A stretch of 64,000 nucleotides of DNA from DATLNM01 sp035536775 (GTDB lineage: Bacteria > Actinomycetota > CADDZG01 > WHSQ01). A program made the translations under genes and the position numbers. The stretch covers positions 1 through 64,000 of the forward strand of contig DATLNM010000008.1 of the NCBI GenBank assembly GCA_035536775.1, read 5' to 3'. This document shows positions 1-8,413 of this stretch, one piece after another (position 1 is the stretch's first letter; every line of letters begins with the position of its first letter). The notes below the pieces were generated by a model that worked only from the letters and a program-made list of their open reading frames with translations, ran no database searches and was not told the DNA's origin.

Positions 1-2289
1 GTCCTCGTACCACGCGACGTAATCGGGGCCCAACAACGGTGCGCCGATGAACGTGTTGGGGTTCGTCGTCTTTATCGAGAACTTGACCCCCGTCCTCACG
101 TTCTTCACTCCGATGGACGGGGCGAGCTGGTTCGGGATCCCAGGTACCCACCACGCGATCCAGTCCCCTGAGACCTGCGGGGCGAACTGCGGTGCGCGAC
201 CACCCACTACTCGCACAGGCTTGCTCTTGCCTCGCTTCATCCAGATGTCTTCGTTGCCAGAACGGGTGTCCTCCCAGACGATCGTCTTGCCGTCGATCGC
301 GGGGTTCATCTGCAGTCCGGCCCCGCCCGCGACCGTCTTGACCGACCCGCCGATCGTGCGCGAGTGAACGTCGAGGTCGTAGAAGCCCCCGCCCTGGTCG
401 GTCACGTGGCCCCACACGACCTTGTTGCCAGAAATGTCGGGGGCCTCGTCACTGGTCGTGCCTGATGTTTCGTCCTCTCCGACCTTGGTCAGCGGCCCTC
501 CTGCGATATCCCCGACGTAGATCTCGAGCGGGTGCTCGCCGTCCGCGTTGCGCTTGTCGGCATAGTCACCGATCACGTACTTGGTTCCCGATGCCTCGGG
601 CGCGAACATCTCGAGGAAGAAACCGAGTGGAGCGACGTCGGCCGCGAGGACCGTCGAGCCCGATGTTGCCGGACGGGCGTCCCAGTTCGGGACGATGCCC
701 TTCTCGTCGAACGCCGCGTTGATGGCGGCGATCTCCTCGGGAGTGGCCCCGAGCGCATCCGCGGCCGCAAGCACGGAGTTGCGGCCGTCGTTGAACTCGT
801 CGAGCGGGGTGGTGAACTCGGTCAGCGTCTTGTAGACGATCAGGTCGGCGCGCTCGCCTCCGAGCGTCTCGCGGATGTTCCACAGTGCACCCGAGTAGAT
901 CGTCGAGTTGTCGTGCACGCCTCCGTTGTCGAAGTCGACGAGCTCGTAGAAGTAATCGTCCACGGTCCTACCGTCGTTCAGGTCGCGCAGCGGGCACGTC
1001 CAGTTGGCGGGGCGCTCCACGCGACAGAGGTCCTCGGCGAGGAACGACGGTGGCGACGTCGCCTCGGGCGGCGTGTTGTTGACGTCGATGGCATTGCCGA
1101 AGTAATCGGCGTACGCCTCGTTCATCGCGCCCGGCTGGCTCAGGTAGACGAGGTCGGCCGAGTGCTCGATAACACCGTGCGTGAGCTCGTGTCCGACGAT
1201 GTCGAGGTCTGCCGGGAACGGGTGGAGCTGGGTCGCGTCGGGGTTGCCATAGGTCATCAGCTTTCCATCCCAGAACGCGTTGAACATCGGCGCGCCGTCG
1301 TAGTCCGCCGCGTTGACGATGGAGATGATGTCTCCGCCCTGGCCGTCAAGAGAATTGCGTCCCAGCCCGAGGTAGTAGTCGTAGACCTGCCCCGCTCCCC
1401 AGTGAGCGTCAACCGCACCGCTGGTGGTGTGCTTGCCGGCGAAGGTCGGCGAGGTCGAAGTCGCGATGTTGGAACCGTCGGGGAAGACGTCGGTGTAGTT
1501 CCGGCCCTCGGCGTCGTGGGTGACGATCTCGCCACCCGTCGCGAACATCCCTTTGGTCCGATCGATCATCTGGAATCTCGAACCCGTCTGTACCCCATTG
1601 ATGGGGACGGTCGCGCCGTGGGAACGCGTCCCGGTTCCCACGAACGCACCATCGGCCTGGAGATCGTTGTACGCAAGCACAGGCGCGCCGTCGTGAGCGC
1701 CGATGAAGGTCTCGCGCTTGAGCGGTCCACCAAAAGACGATCCCCAGAGAGTGAAGTGATAGGTGAGGACCCCGTCACCGCGCGGCAACACGGTCAGGCC
1801 GTGCTCCTCTACCCGCTCGATGCGCGCTCCTCGCAACGTCGCAACCGCAAGGTCACGCGCCGAGGAGAGGTTGAGCGACGGAACGTGGGGGACGTCTAGC
1901 TCTGAGTAGTAGTGCCCGTTCGTCGACGTGACCGCGTAGCCGGCCACGCGCCGCTCGAGGTGAACGAGGTACTGGGCTCCGAACACAGGAACGCCTTGAT
2001 GCCGTTGACCGAACCTCACGGTCGGAGCGGCCAGATCACCGACCTGCTCGAGCACGGTCAGATCCCGTGTGGGGTCGGCGATCGAGAAGAGGCTGCGATG
2101 CGCCGCGAGGTACGAGCGCGCCACGTCCGCAGGACGTCCGCGCATGGGGACCCCCGCGATCTCCGATACGAAGCTTGGCGTCGCGGTGCCGCGGCCTCGA
2201 ACGACCTTGGCTGAAGAGGCGCCGGCCGCGCCCGCCAGCAGACCGGCCCCCAGAACGACCACGACGACACCCGAAACGATCCTTCTCAT
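1..2289 (-). CDS. Secreted M4 (thermolysin-like) metalloprotease with C-terminal propeller, 3' end cut by window edge
   Basis: The reading frame opens with ATG at 2289 and stays open to base 1 (at least 763 codons), so the C-terminus lies outside the window. Residues 1-26 form a signal peptide. A propeptide-like region follows, then a thermolysin-type catalytic core: HELTH at 367-371, the third zinc ligand Glu391 in NEAYADYF, and the catalytic-site motif GGVHDNS with His459. From about residue 590 the sequence has TolB/YWTD-like propeller repeats (short motifs such as VVWGH, IVWEDTRSGNEDI, IAWWV). Family knowledge: M4 enzymes are exported as zymogens and cut extracellular protein. It lies downstream of folK on the same strand but is separated by 42 bases and is probably its own unit. 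The zinc site is clear; the role of the propeller is inferred. Confidence 0.93.
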   Translation of the reverse strand, partial: MRRIVSGVVVVVLGAGLLAGAAGASSAKVVRGRGTATPSFVSEIAGVPMRGRPADVARSYLAAHRSLFSIADPTRDLTVLEQVGDLAAPTVRFGQRHQGVPVFGAQYLVHLERRVAGYAVTSTNGHYYSELDVPHVPSLNLSSARDLAVATLRGARIERVEEHGLTVLPRGDGVLTYHFTLWGSSFGGPLKRETFIGAHDGAPVLAYNDLQADGAFVGTGTRSHGATVPINGVQTGSRFQMIDRTKGMFATGGEIVTHDAEGRNYTDVFPDGSNIATSTSPTFAGKHTTSGAVDAHWGAGQVYDYYLGLGRNSLDGQGGDIISIVNAADYDGAPMFNAFWDGKLMTYGNPDATQLHPFPADLDIVGHELTHGVIEHSADLVYLSQPGAMNEAYADYFGNAIDVNNTPPEATSPPSFLAEDLCRVERPANWTCPLRDLNDGRTVDDYFYELVDFDNGGVHDNSTIYSGALWNIRETLGGERADLIVYKTLTEFTTPLDEFNDGRNSVLAAADALGATPEEIAAINAAFDEKGIVPNWDARPATSGSTVLAADVAPLGFFLEMFAPEASGTKYVIGDYADKRNADGEHPLEIYVGDIAGGPLTKVGEDETSGTTSDEAPDISGNKVVWGHVTDQGGGFYDLDVHSRTIGGSVKTVAGGAGLQMNPAIDGKTIVWEDTRSGNEDIWMKRGKSKPVRVVGGRAPQFAPQVSGDWIAWWVPGIPNQLAPSIGVKNVRTGVKFSIKTTNPNTFIGAPLLGPDYVAWYED

Positions 2290-2331
2290 CGATACTCCGA
2301 TCCCGCGAGGAAAAGTGTGTAGAGCGGAAGT

Positions 2332-2844
2332 CTAGGTGGTCGGCTCCCGGGACTCCAACAACCAGGGCTCCAACAACTCGACCTCGCCCTGGGCCTCGCT
2401 CACGACGTCTGCATAGCGCGCCCCCCATGGGTCGGCCGCGTCGGGCGCGACCTCGAGCAGGGGGATCAGAGCGAACCTTCGCTCGCGCAGACGAGGGTGC
2501 GGGATCTCGAGGTCAGGATCGTTCACTTTCTCCTCACCGAACAGAAGGATGTCAAGGTCGACGACGCGCGGACCCCACCGCATCGCATTGGATTCTCGTC
2601 CGAGCTTCGTCTCGATCGCTTTCGCTACCTGGAGCAGCTCCTGAGGACTCAGAGTCGTCTCGACCTCGGTGACGAGGTTGACGTACGAGCGCTGCGGCGG
2701 ACCACCAAGCGGGGAGGTCTCGTAGAGGCTTGAAACTCTCGAAACCTGCACATCATCGCTCGCGCCTAGCTCGTCCACCCCTCGGCGCGCGAACGCAACA
2801 CGATCGCCGACGTTTGACCCGATCCCGATGTAAGCAACGGTCAT
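2332..2844 (-). CDS. folK: 2-amino-4-hydroxy-6-hydroxymethyldihydropteridine diphosphokinase
   Basis: 170 residues. The N-terminus MTVAYIGIGSNVGDR and the HPPK signature RWGPRVVDLDILLFG (about 89-103) are intact, followed by the IPHPRLRERRFALIPL block. The enzyme transfers pyrophosphate from ATP to 6-hydroxymethyl-7,8-dihydropterin, the step just before dihydropteroate synthase in folate synthesis. It is the last gene of a folE-folP-folB-folK run on the minus strand, 12 bases after folB, so co-transcription is likely. Length is normal for the family. Confidence 0.96.
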   Translation of the reverse strand: MTVAYIGIGSNVGDRVAFARRGVDELGASDDVQVSRVSSLYETSPLGGPPQRSYVNLVTEVETTLSPQELLQVAKAIETKLGRESNAMRWGPRVVDLDILLFGEEKVNDPDLEIPHPRLRERRFALIPLLEVAPDAADPWGARYADVVSEAQGEVELLEPWLLESREPTT

Positions 2845-2856
2845 CTCATCACCCTG

Positions 2857-3216
2857 CTATTCGAGCGGTCTCTCCAGACTTACAACCACAGCACCGACAT
2901 CTTCATCGATGGGAGGTCTCTCCTTCATGATTTCCACGGTTACCCCGTCGACTCCTTTGTATCCCGACACGAGATCCGCGATCTTTCCTGCGAGATGTTC
3001 GAGCAAGCTGCTCTCGCTGGAGCGCACCAGGTCCGCCACCTGCGTCGCGACCTTGTCGTAATCCACCGTGTCGGCAACATCGTCCGAAGCGGCCGGCGCG
3101 GTGAGGTCAGATTCGATGTCGATCGAGATGACGACCGTCTGGGTGCGAGCGCGTTCACTCTTGGTGACCCCGACGTGGGTCTCGACGCGGAGGTCGCGGA
3201 TGGTGATCACGTCCAC
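2857..3216 (-). CDS. folB: Dihydroneopterin aldolase
   Basis: 119 residues, the usual FolB length. It begins MDVITIRDLRVETHVGV, with the conserved glutamate region after the first strand, and ends with the VEIMKERPPI segment that carries the catalytic lysine in this family. It converts 7,8-dihydroneopterin to 6-hydroxymethyl-7,8-dihydropterin and glycolaldehyde. It starts 2 bases after the folP stop and is followed closely by folK, fitting a folate biosynthesis operon. Confidence 0.95.
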   Translation of the reverse strand: MDVITIRDLRVETHVGVTKSERARTQTVVISIDIESDLTAPAASDDVADTVDYDKVATQVADLVRSSESSLLEHLAGKIADLVSGYKGVDGVTVEIMKERPPIDEDVGAVVVSLERPLE

Positions 3217-3218
3217 CT

Positions 3219-4088
3219 CTATCCCCCCGCGAGGATCGACTCGATGACACGAACGGCACGCACCGTGGGAGCTACGTCATGCACACGGACCAACCGCGCG
3301 CCTTTCGACACCGCCCAGCAGGCGCTCGCGACGCTCCCTTCAAGGCGGTCGTCCTCGGGGAGGTCAAGGACGGCACCGAGGAACGATTTACGAGAGGTTC
3401 CCGACAGCACGGGCCACCCCGTGGCGACGAGTGCATCGATGTCGCGCAATAGCTGGAGGTTCTGCTCGGGCGTCTTCGCGAACCCGATGCCGGGATCGAC
3501 CACGATCGAGTCTGAACGCACCCCCGTCTCGAGTAAGGACTTCGCTCGATCGACGAGCCACCTCGTGACATCGGGGACGAGGTCCTCGTAATCGGTCAGC
3601 GTCGTCATGGTCGCGGGGGTGCCTCGAGAATGCATGACGATGATCCCAGCCTTCGTCGATCCCGCGACCTTGCCGAGTGAACCGTCGCTCTCCTCACCGG
3701 TGGTGTCGTTGATGATCGATGCGCCGGCCGCGATCGCGGCCTCAGCGACGGCAGCCTTGCGCGTATCGATCGATATCGGCACGGACACCTCGCCGACGAG
3801 TCTCTCGATGACCGGGACGACCCTGCGGAGCTCCTCCTCCTCTGAAACCTCGTCGGCTCCGGGGCGCGTGGACTCCCCTCCGACATCGATGATCGCGGCG
3901 CCTTCATCGGCCATGACGCGCGCATGGGCGACCGCGGCGTCGGGATCGACCCACATACCGCCATCGGAGAAGGAGTCGGGGGTGACGTTGAGGATCCCCA
4001 TGACGGCGACACGATCGAGGGACACCACGTGCTCGCCACATCTGAACGCGCGGGATGGGCTCATCGGTCTCGGGCTATCGGGCGCCAT
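3219..4088 (-). CDS. folP: Dihydropteroate synthase
   Basis: 289 residues. Pterin-binding enzyme hallmarks are visible: GILNVTPDSFSDGG (31-44), the IIDVGGESTRPGA block (66-78), and the C-terminal GTSRKSFLG segment, which contacts pterin and p-aminobenzoate in known structures. It condenses p-aminobenzoate with hydroxymethyl-dihydropterin pyrophosphate and is the sulfonamide target in related enzymes. ATG at 4088 is used; a second ATG eight codons in is also possible. It lies 22 bases after the folE stop. Confidence 0.96.
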   Translation of the reverse strand: MAPDSPRPMSPSRAFRCGEHVVSLDRVAVMGILNVTPDSFSDGGMWVDPDAAVAHARVMADEGAAIIDVGGESTRPGADEVSEEEELRRVVPVIERLVGEVSVPISIDTRKAAVAEAAIAAGASIINDTTGEESDGSLGKVAGSTKAGIIVMHSRGTPATMTTLTDYEDLVPDVTRWLVDRAKSLLETGVRSDSIVVDPGIGFAKTPEQNLQLLRDIDALVATGWPVLSGTSRKSFLGAVLDLPEDDRLEGSVASACWAVSKGARLVRVHDVAPTVRAVRVIESILAGG

Positions 4089-4110
4089 AGCGGGAGGATA
4101 ACTAGGGACG

Positions 4111-4683
4111 CTAAGCCCGTCCGCCTCGGTGTATCAGCCCCATCGCCTCGGAACGGGTCGCGTCGTTCGTGCGGAACTGACCCCTCACCGCCGAGGTGAC
4201 CGTCTGGCTGCCCGGCTTACGGACCCCACGCATCGTCATACAGAGGTGCTCGGCCTCTATGACCACGAGGACGCCCCTCGGCTCGAGAGCGGTCTCAATG
4301 GCGTCGGCGATCTGCATGGTGAGCCGTTCTTGGACCTGGAGGCGCTTGCTGAGGAGATCGACGACGCGAGCGAGCTTGGACAAACCGGTGATGCTGCCGT
4401 CCTCGTTCGGGATGTAGGCGACGTGTGCCCTGCCGAGGAACGGAACGAGGTGGTGCTCACATATCGATGTGAGCGGGATGTCCCGGACCATGATCATCTC
4501 GTCGTGGTCGGCCTGGAACACAACCTTCAGCTCTTCGGAGGGGTCGCGTGCGATGCCCTCGAAGATCTCCTCGTACATCTCCGCGACGCGCCGAGGCGTC
4601 TCGAGGAGCCCGTCGCGATGGGGATCCTCACCGATCGCAGCCAGGATGGTACGGACGGCCCCTTCGATCGCGTCGCGGTCGAT
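4111..4683 (-). CDS. folE: GTP cyclohydrolase I, with no canonical start codon
   Basis: The protein carries the GCH-I zinc and active-site signature: ICEHHLVPFLGRAHVAY and HLCMTMRGVRKPG (zinc ligands Cys and His). It opens GTP to make dihydroneopterin triphosphate, the first step of folate synthesis. The first ATG, at 4578, would remove about 35 conserved residues (IEGAVRTILAAIGEDPHRDG, ETPRRVAEMY). Upstream in frame there is no ATG, GTG or TTG before the stop at 4708-4710. The best candidates are ATC at 4683 (AGGA nine bases ahead; 190 residues, equal to the Bacillus enzyme) or CTG at 4692. I chose ATC 4683 with low certainty about the exact start. Its 5' end nearly abuts the ftsH stop. Confidence 0.9.
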   Translation of the reverse strand: MDRDAIEGAVRTILAAIGEDPHRDGLLETPRRVAEMYEEIFEGIARDPSEELKVVFQADHDEMIMVRDIPLTSICEHHLVPFLGRAHVAYIPNEDGSITGLSKLARVVDLLSKRLQVQERLTMQIADAIETALEPRGVLVVIEAEHLCMTMRGVRKPGSQTVTSAVRGQFRTNDATRSEAMGLIHRGGRA

Positions 4684-4700
4684 CGTCGACAGTCCTGAGA

Positions 4701-6629
4701 CTAGGCCTCACCGAGACGCGGTTTAGGAGCGCGCCTCGATCGAGGTTTGGCCGTTGGCTTCTTCTTAGCTACCGCTGAATCGCGCGACTCTCGCCGACGG
4801 CGCGTGCGCTCCAGCGGGTTCGCCGGCGATTGCTTGGCGACTTCAGCCAGGATCTCGGCTACCTCTTCCTTCTCGAGCGACTCCTTCTCGAGCAGCTTGG
4901 TCACCATCAGATCGAGCTTCTTCCGATACTTCGTAAGGATCTCCTTGGCCTCATCGTGGGCCTCCTCGACGAGGCGGTGCACTTCGCTGTCGATCCGGGC
5001 GGCGACGACGTCCGAGTAATCCTGGACGTGACCGAAGTCACGTCCCAAGAACGGCTGCGATTCCGATTGTCCGAGCGCCAGGGGACCCAACTCGGACATC
5101 CCGAACTCGGTCACCATCTGGCGCGCGATGCGCGTGCAGCGCTGGATGTCGTCCTGAGCACCCGTGGTCGGCTCGTTGAAGACGATCTCCTCCGCGACGC
5201 GCCCACCCAGCAGCATCGCGAGCTCGTCGATCAGCTCCGAGCGAGTAACCAGGAAGCGATCTTCCGTCGGCAGCGTCAGCGTGTAGCCGAGCGCACGTCC
5301 GCGCGAAACGATCGAAACCTTATGCACGGGATCCGCGTTCGGAAGCGCGTGCGACACGAGCGCGTGGCCGGCCTCGTGATACGCGATGACCTTCTTCTCC
5401 TTCTCGGAGATCACGCGGCTGCGGCGCTCTGGTCCGGCGAGCACACGATCGATCGCTTCTTCGAGCTCGTGCATGCCGATCTCGGGCCTCGAGAACCGCG
5501 CTGCGAGGAGGGCGGCTTCGTTGACGACGTTCGCGAGGTCGGCGCCGGTGAAGCCGGGAGTGCGGCGGGCGAGGACCTCTATGTCGATCTCCTTCGCGAG
5601 CGGCTTGCCGCGCGTGTGCACCTTGAGTATGCCGGTGCGCCCGGTGAGGTCGGGACGATCGACGACGATCTGCCGGTCGAACCGTCCTGGACGGAGGAGC
5701 GCGGGATCGAGGATGTCGGGGCGGTTCGTCGCAGCGATGAGGATGACCCCACCCTTGACGTCGAAGCCGTCCATCTCGACCAGCAGCTGGTTGAGCGTCT
5801 GCTCGCGTTCGTCGTGACCGCCGCCGAGACCAGCGCCACGGTGGCGGCCGACAGCGTCGATCTCGTCCATGAACACGATCGAGGGAGCGTTAGCCTTCGC
5901 CTGCTCGAACAGATCACGGACGCGGCTCGCGCCGACGCCGACGAACATCTCGACGAAATCCGATCCCGAGATCGAGAAGAAAGGAACGCCGGCCTCCCCG
6001 GCCACGGCGCGTGCGAGAAGGGTCTTGCCTGTTCCCGGTGGTCCATACAGCAGGACGCCCTTCGGGATCTTGGCTCCCATCGCTTGGAAGCGCTGGGGTG
6101 CGGCGAGGTATTCCTTTATTTCCTGGAGCTCCTCCACTGCCTCGTCAAGGCCGGCGACGTCCGAAAAAGTGATCTTGGGCTGGTCCTTGGTCACGAGGCG
6201 CGCCCTGGACTTGCCGAACGACATGACCCGGTTACCGCCCCCCTGCATCTGCTGCATCAGGAAGAAGAAGAAGCCGACGATGATGAGGATCGGGAGGAAC
6301 TGGAACAGCACCGACAGGATCACCGATCCCTGCTGTGGATCGGCCGAGACCTCCACGTCCTTCTCGAGCGCAAGGGCCTGGTATTCGTCGATGGTGTCGG
6401 ACGGCAGGTTGACCTCGTACTTCGTCCCGTCGCCCTTCTCGCCCACGACCTTCTCGTCCTTGGTCAGGAACTTCGCGGTGTCGATGTCTTCGTCGAGCAT
6501 CGAGATCCACTCGTTGATCGACTCCAGCTTGTCCGGCTGGTTCGCGTTGCCCCGGTAGAACTGGAAGATCCACAACACGCCAACGATGAGGATCAGATAG
6601 AAGATCGCCGACCTAAAGATCCTGTTCAT
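4701..6629 (-). CDS. ftsH: ATP-dependent zinc metalloprotease FtsH
   Basis: 642 residues with the standard architecture: transmembrane helix 7-25, an extracytoplasmic domain, a second helix at about 102-126, an AAA+ module with Walker A GPPGTGKT (196-203), Walker B VFMDEID, the second region of homology NRPDILDPALLRPGRFDRQ, and the M41 zinc site HEAGH (418-422). The C-terminus is Arg/Lys-rich. It degrades misassembled membrane proteins and some soluble regulators. Its position between hpt and folE, in the order tilS-hpt-ftsH-folE, is the common actinobacterial arrangement. Confidence 0.98.
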   Translation of the reverse strand: MNRIFRSAIFYLILIVGVLWIFQFYRGNANQPDKLESINEWISMLDEDIDTAKFLTKDEKVVGEKGDGTKYEVNLPSDTIDEYQALALEKDVEVSADPQQGSVILSVLFQFLPILIIVGFFFFLMQQMQGGGNRVMSFGKSRARLVTKDQPKITFSDVAGLDEAVEELQEIKEYLAAPQRFQAMGAKIPKGVLLYGPPGTGKTLLARAVAGEAGVPFFSISGSDFVEMFVGVGASRVRDLFEQAKANAPSIVFMDEIDAVGRHRGAGLGGGHDEREQTLNQLLVEMDGFDVKGGVILIAATNRPDILDPALLRPGRFDRQIVVDRPDLTGRTGILKVHTRGKPLAKEIDIEVLARRTPGFTGADLANVVNEAALLAARFSRPEIGMHELEEAIDRVLAGPERRSRVISEKEKKVIAYHEAGHALVSHALPNADPVHKVSIVSRGRALGYTLTLPTEDRFLVTRSELIDELAMLLGGRVAEEIVFNEPTTGAQDDIQRCTRIARQMVTEFGMSELGPLALGQSESQPFLGRDFGHVQDYSDVVAARIDSEVHRLVEEAHDEAKEILTKYRKKLDLMVTKLLEKESLEKEEVAEILAEVAKQSPANPLERTRRRRESRDSAVAKKKPTAKPRSRRAPKPRLGEA

Positions 6630-6747
6630 GGTTCCTCTTCCCTCGGGCCTGCCGCGGCGCGGATGGAGTGCCGCGGCGGTTCAGTCGGGGCAAGGGTAGC
6701 AGGAGGGCTGCCGTACTCGATCAGCCTGCGGCGCCCGGCCAGAGGGA

Positions 6748-7311
6748 CTAGCGGACCTCTCCGGCATCGTAAGCCTCGTCCTTCAACAGGCCGATGTACG
6801 GGAGGTTCCGGTACCGCTCCTTGTAGTCCAACCCGTAGCCCACTACGAAGACCGGGGGGATTTCGAAACCCGGGTAGCGGACGTCGAGGGCGACGGCCTG
6901 CTCGCCCTTCTTCCAGAACAACGAGCAGATCTCGAGCGATGCAGGGTGGCGCGCCTCGAGGTAACGGAGCAAGTAGGAGATCGTCAGGCCTGAGTCGATG
7001 ATGTCCTCGACGAGGATCACGTGACGGTCGGTGATCTCGTAGTCGAGGTCCTTGAGGATCCTCACGACACCGGACGATTTCGTCGCCGACCCGTACGACG
7101 ACACGGCCATGAAGTCGAATTCGAGCGGAAGCTTTATCTCGCGGGCGAGGTCCGACATGAACACGAAGGCGCCCTTCAGAACGCCCACGAGTAAAACGTC
7201 CTTGTCACGGTAGTCATCGGTGATCTGCTTGGCGAGGCCCAAGATCTTCTGCTGGATCTCGTCCGCGGAGATCAAGACCTCGGCGATGTCCTCATGGACC
7301 TCACGGTTCAT
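6748..7311 (-). CDS. hpt: Hypoxanthine phosphoribosyltransferase
   Basis: 187 residues from ATG 7311, chosen because GGAGGG lies seven bases ahead; an upstream GTG/ATG at 7344 would overlap tilS more closely and lacks this site. The PRPP-binding loop VILVEDIIDSGLT (about 98-110) and the LLVGVLKGAFVFMSDL block are typical. It salvages hypoxanthine and guanine to IMP and GMP using PRPP. It sits just downstream of tilS, as in many Gram-positive genomes. Confidence 0.95.
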   Translation of the reverse strand: MNREVHEDIAEVLISADEIQQKILGLAKQITDDYRDKDVLLVGVLKGAFVFMSDLAREIKLPLEFDFMAVSSYGSATKSSGVVRILKDLDYEITDRHVILVEDIIDSGLTISYLLRYLEARHPASLEICSLFWKKGEQAVALDVRYPGFEIPPVFVVGYGLDYKERYRNLPYIGLLKDEAYDAGEVR

Positions 7312-7345
7312 CACTCGACCCTCCCCTGGCGCGGACCGAGTCATC

Positions 7346-8413
7346 CTAAGACTCGCCCGTAACCGGTGGCTCGTCGGGGGGGCCCATAGTGATCTCGAAG
7401 TGCTCCGGATGGGCCTCCACGGTCATCCCCGACGCGATCGACCAGCGCTTGCCCGGCTCGATCGCGACGCCCGAGCGATCCTCGAGAGCGTCGAGGACTT
7501 CGTCGATCCCTGCGTTGCGGTCCCGGACGCGCCCGATCGCGCGCTCGAGGATCCGACGCCGCAGGGACCGTGGAAGCTCCATCAGCCTGACCCGGTCGAG
7601 GGACGTTCCCGCCTCCGATGAGGCAGCGACCGCCTCCCACGCGACGCTCGTCATGTCATCCAGGGTCCCGGCATCCTCACTGAGACGTTCTGACGATGCG
7701 GCCATCGCCTTGATCGCGCCGTCGCCCCAGCGCTCCTCGATCGCGCCGAGGATCTCGCGGCGCACCGCCACACGTTCGAAGCGCGTGTCCTCGTTGGCGG
7801 GGTCGTCCTCGTATTCGAGCCCGCAGGCATCGCAGTACGCGCGGGTCTCGGTCCGGCGCGTCCAGATCAAAGGCCGGACGCGCGCCGCGGATCCCTCGGC
7901 GCGTCCGGCCTCGCGAGGAGCTATCCCCGCCAAACCCCGCGTCCCCGCCCCATGGATCAATCGAGCCATCGTCGTCTCGACGCGGTCATCGAGGGTGTGC
8001 CCCGTCGCGATCACAGTTGCGTCTAGATCGGCCGCGATATCGGTGAAGAACGCATAGCGGAGATCGCGCGCCCGAGCGTGAAGGTTGGGGCCGGCGAGGT
8101 CGGGAGCTTTGAAGAGGTGAACATCGAAGCCCGCCGCCGCTCCCGCATGAGAGACCCTCGCGGCGACCTCACTCGATCGCTCGTTCAAACCATGGTCGAC
8201 GTGCGCGACCCCGAGCTTGAGGTTGAGGCCGGCAGATAACCTGCGAAGGACGTCGAACAAGCAGGTCGAGTCCGGTCCTCCCGACAGTGCGACGAGCACC
8301 GCATCGCCCGGTTCGAACATGCCGTAGCGCTGGATCGCACGCGCAGCCTTCTCGACGACGTCGAAACCCGGACCGCCGAGAGGTCGTTCCGCTACGCGAC
8401 CCGTCTTAGCCAC
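7346..8413 (-). CDS. tilS: tRNA(Ile)-lysidine synthase
   Basis: The N-type ATP pyrophosphatase P-loop SGGPDS is at residues 44-49 of the chosen start, followed by AHVDHGLNERSSE and the TGHTLDDRVETTMARLIHG block of TilS. It attaches lysine to C34 of the CAU-anticodon tRNA-Ile, switching it to read AUA. GTG at 8413 is used; a GTG at 8467 would add 18 residues and lengthen the overlap with the upstream gene, whose stop is at 8392. The two genes overlap either way, suggesting translational coupling. Confidence 0.93.
   Translation of the reverse strand: MAKTGRVAERPLGGPGFDVVEKAARAIQRYGMFEPGDAVLVALSGGPDSTCLFDVLRRLSAGLNLKLGVAHVDHGLNERSSEVAARVSHAGAAAGFDVHLFKAPDLAGPNLHARARDLRYAFFTDIAADLDATVIATGHTLDDRVETTMARLIHGAGTRGLAGIAPREAGRAEGSAARVRPLIWTRRTETRAYCDACGLEYEDDPANEDTRFERVAVRREILGAIEERWGDGAIKAMAASSERLSEDAGTLDDMTSVAWEAVAASSEAGTSLDRVRLMELPRSLRRRILERAIGRVRDRNAGIDEVLDALEDRSGVAIEPGKRWSIASGMTVEAHPEHFEITMGPPDEPPVTGES

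Noticed and set aside
532..1899. Long plus-strand open frame (455 codons)
   Set aside because: It is antisense to the M4 protease gene, has no recognisable domain, and its length reflects the high-GC codon pattern of the real gene.
4830..7001. 723-codon plus-strand open frame opposite ftsH
   Set aside because: Composition (Arg, Leu, Asp, Val rich without motifs) is typical of antisense frames; the minus strand holds a complete FtsH.
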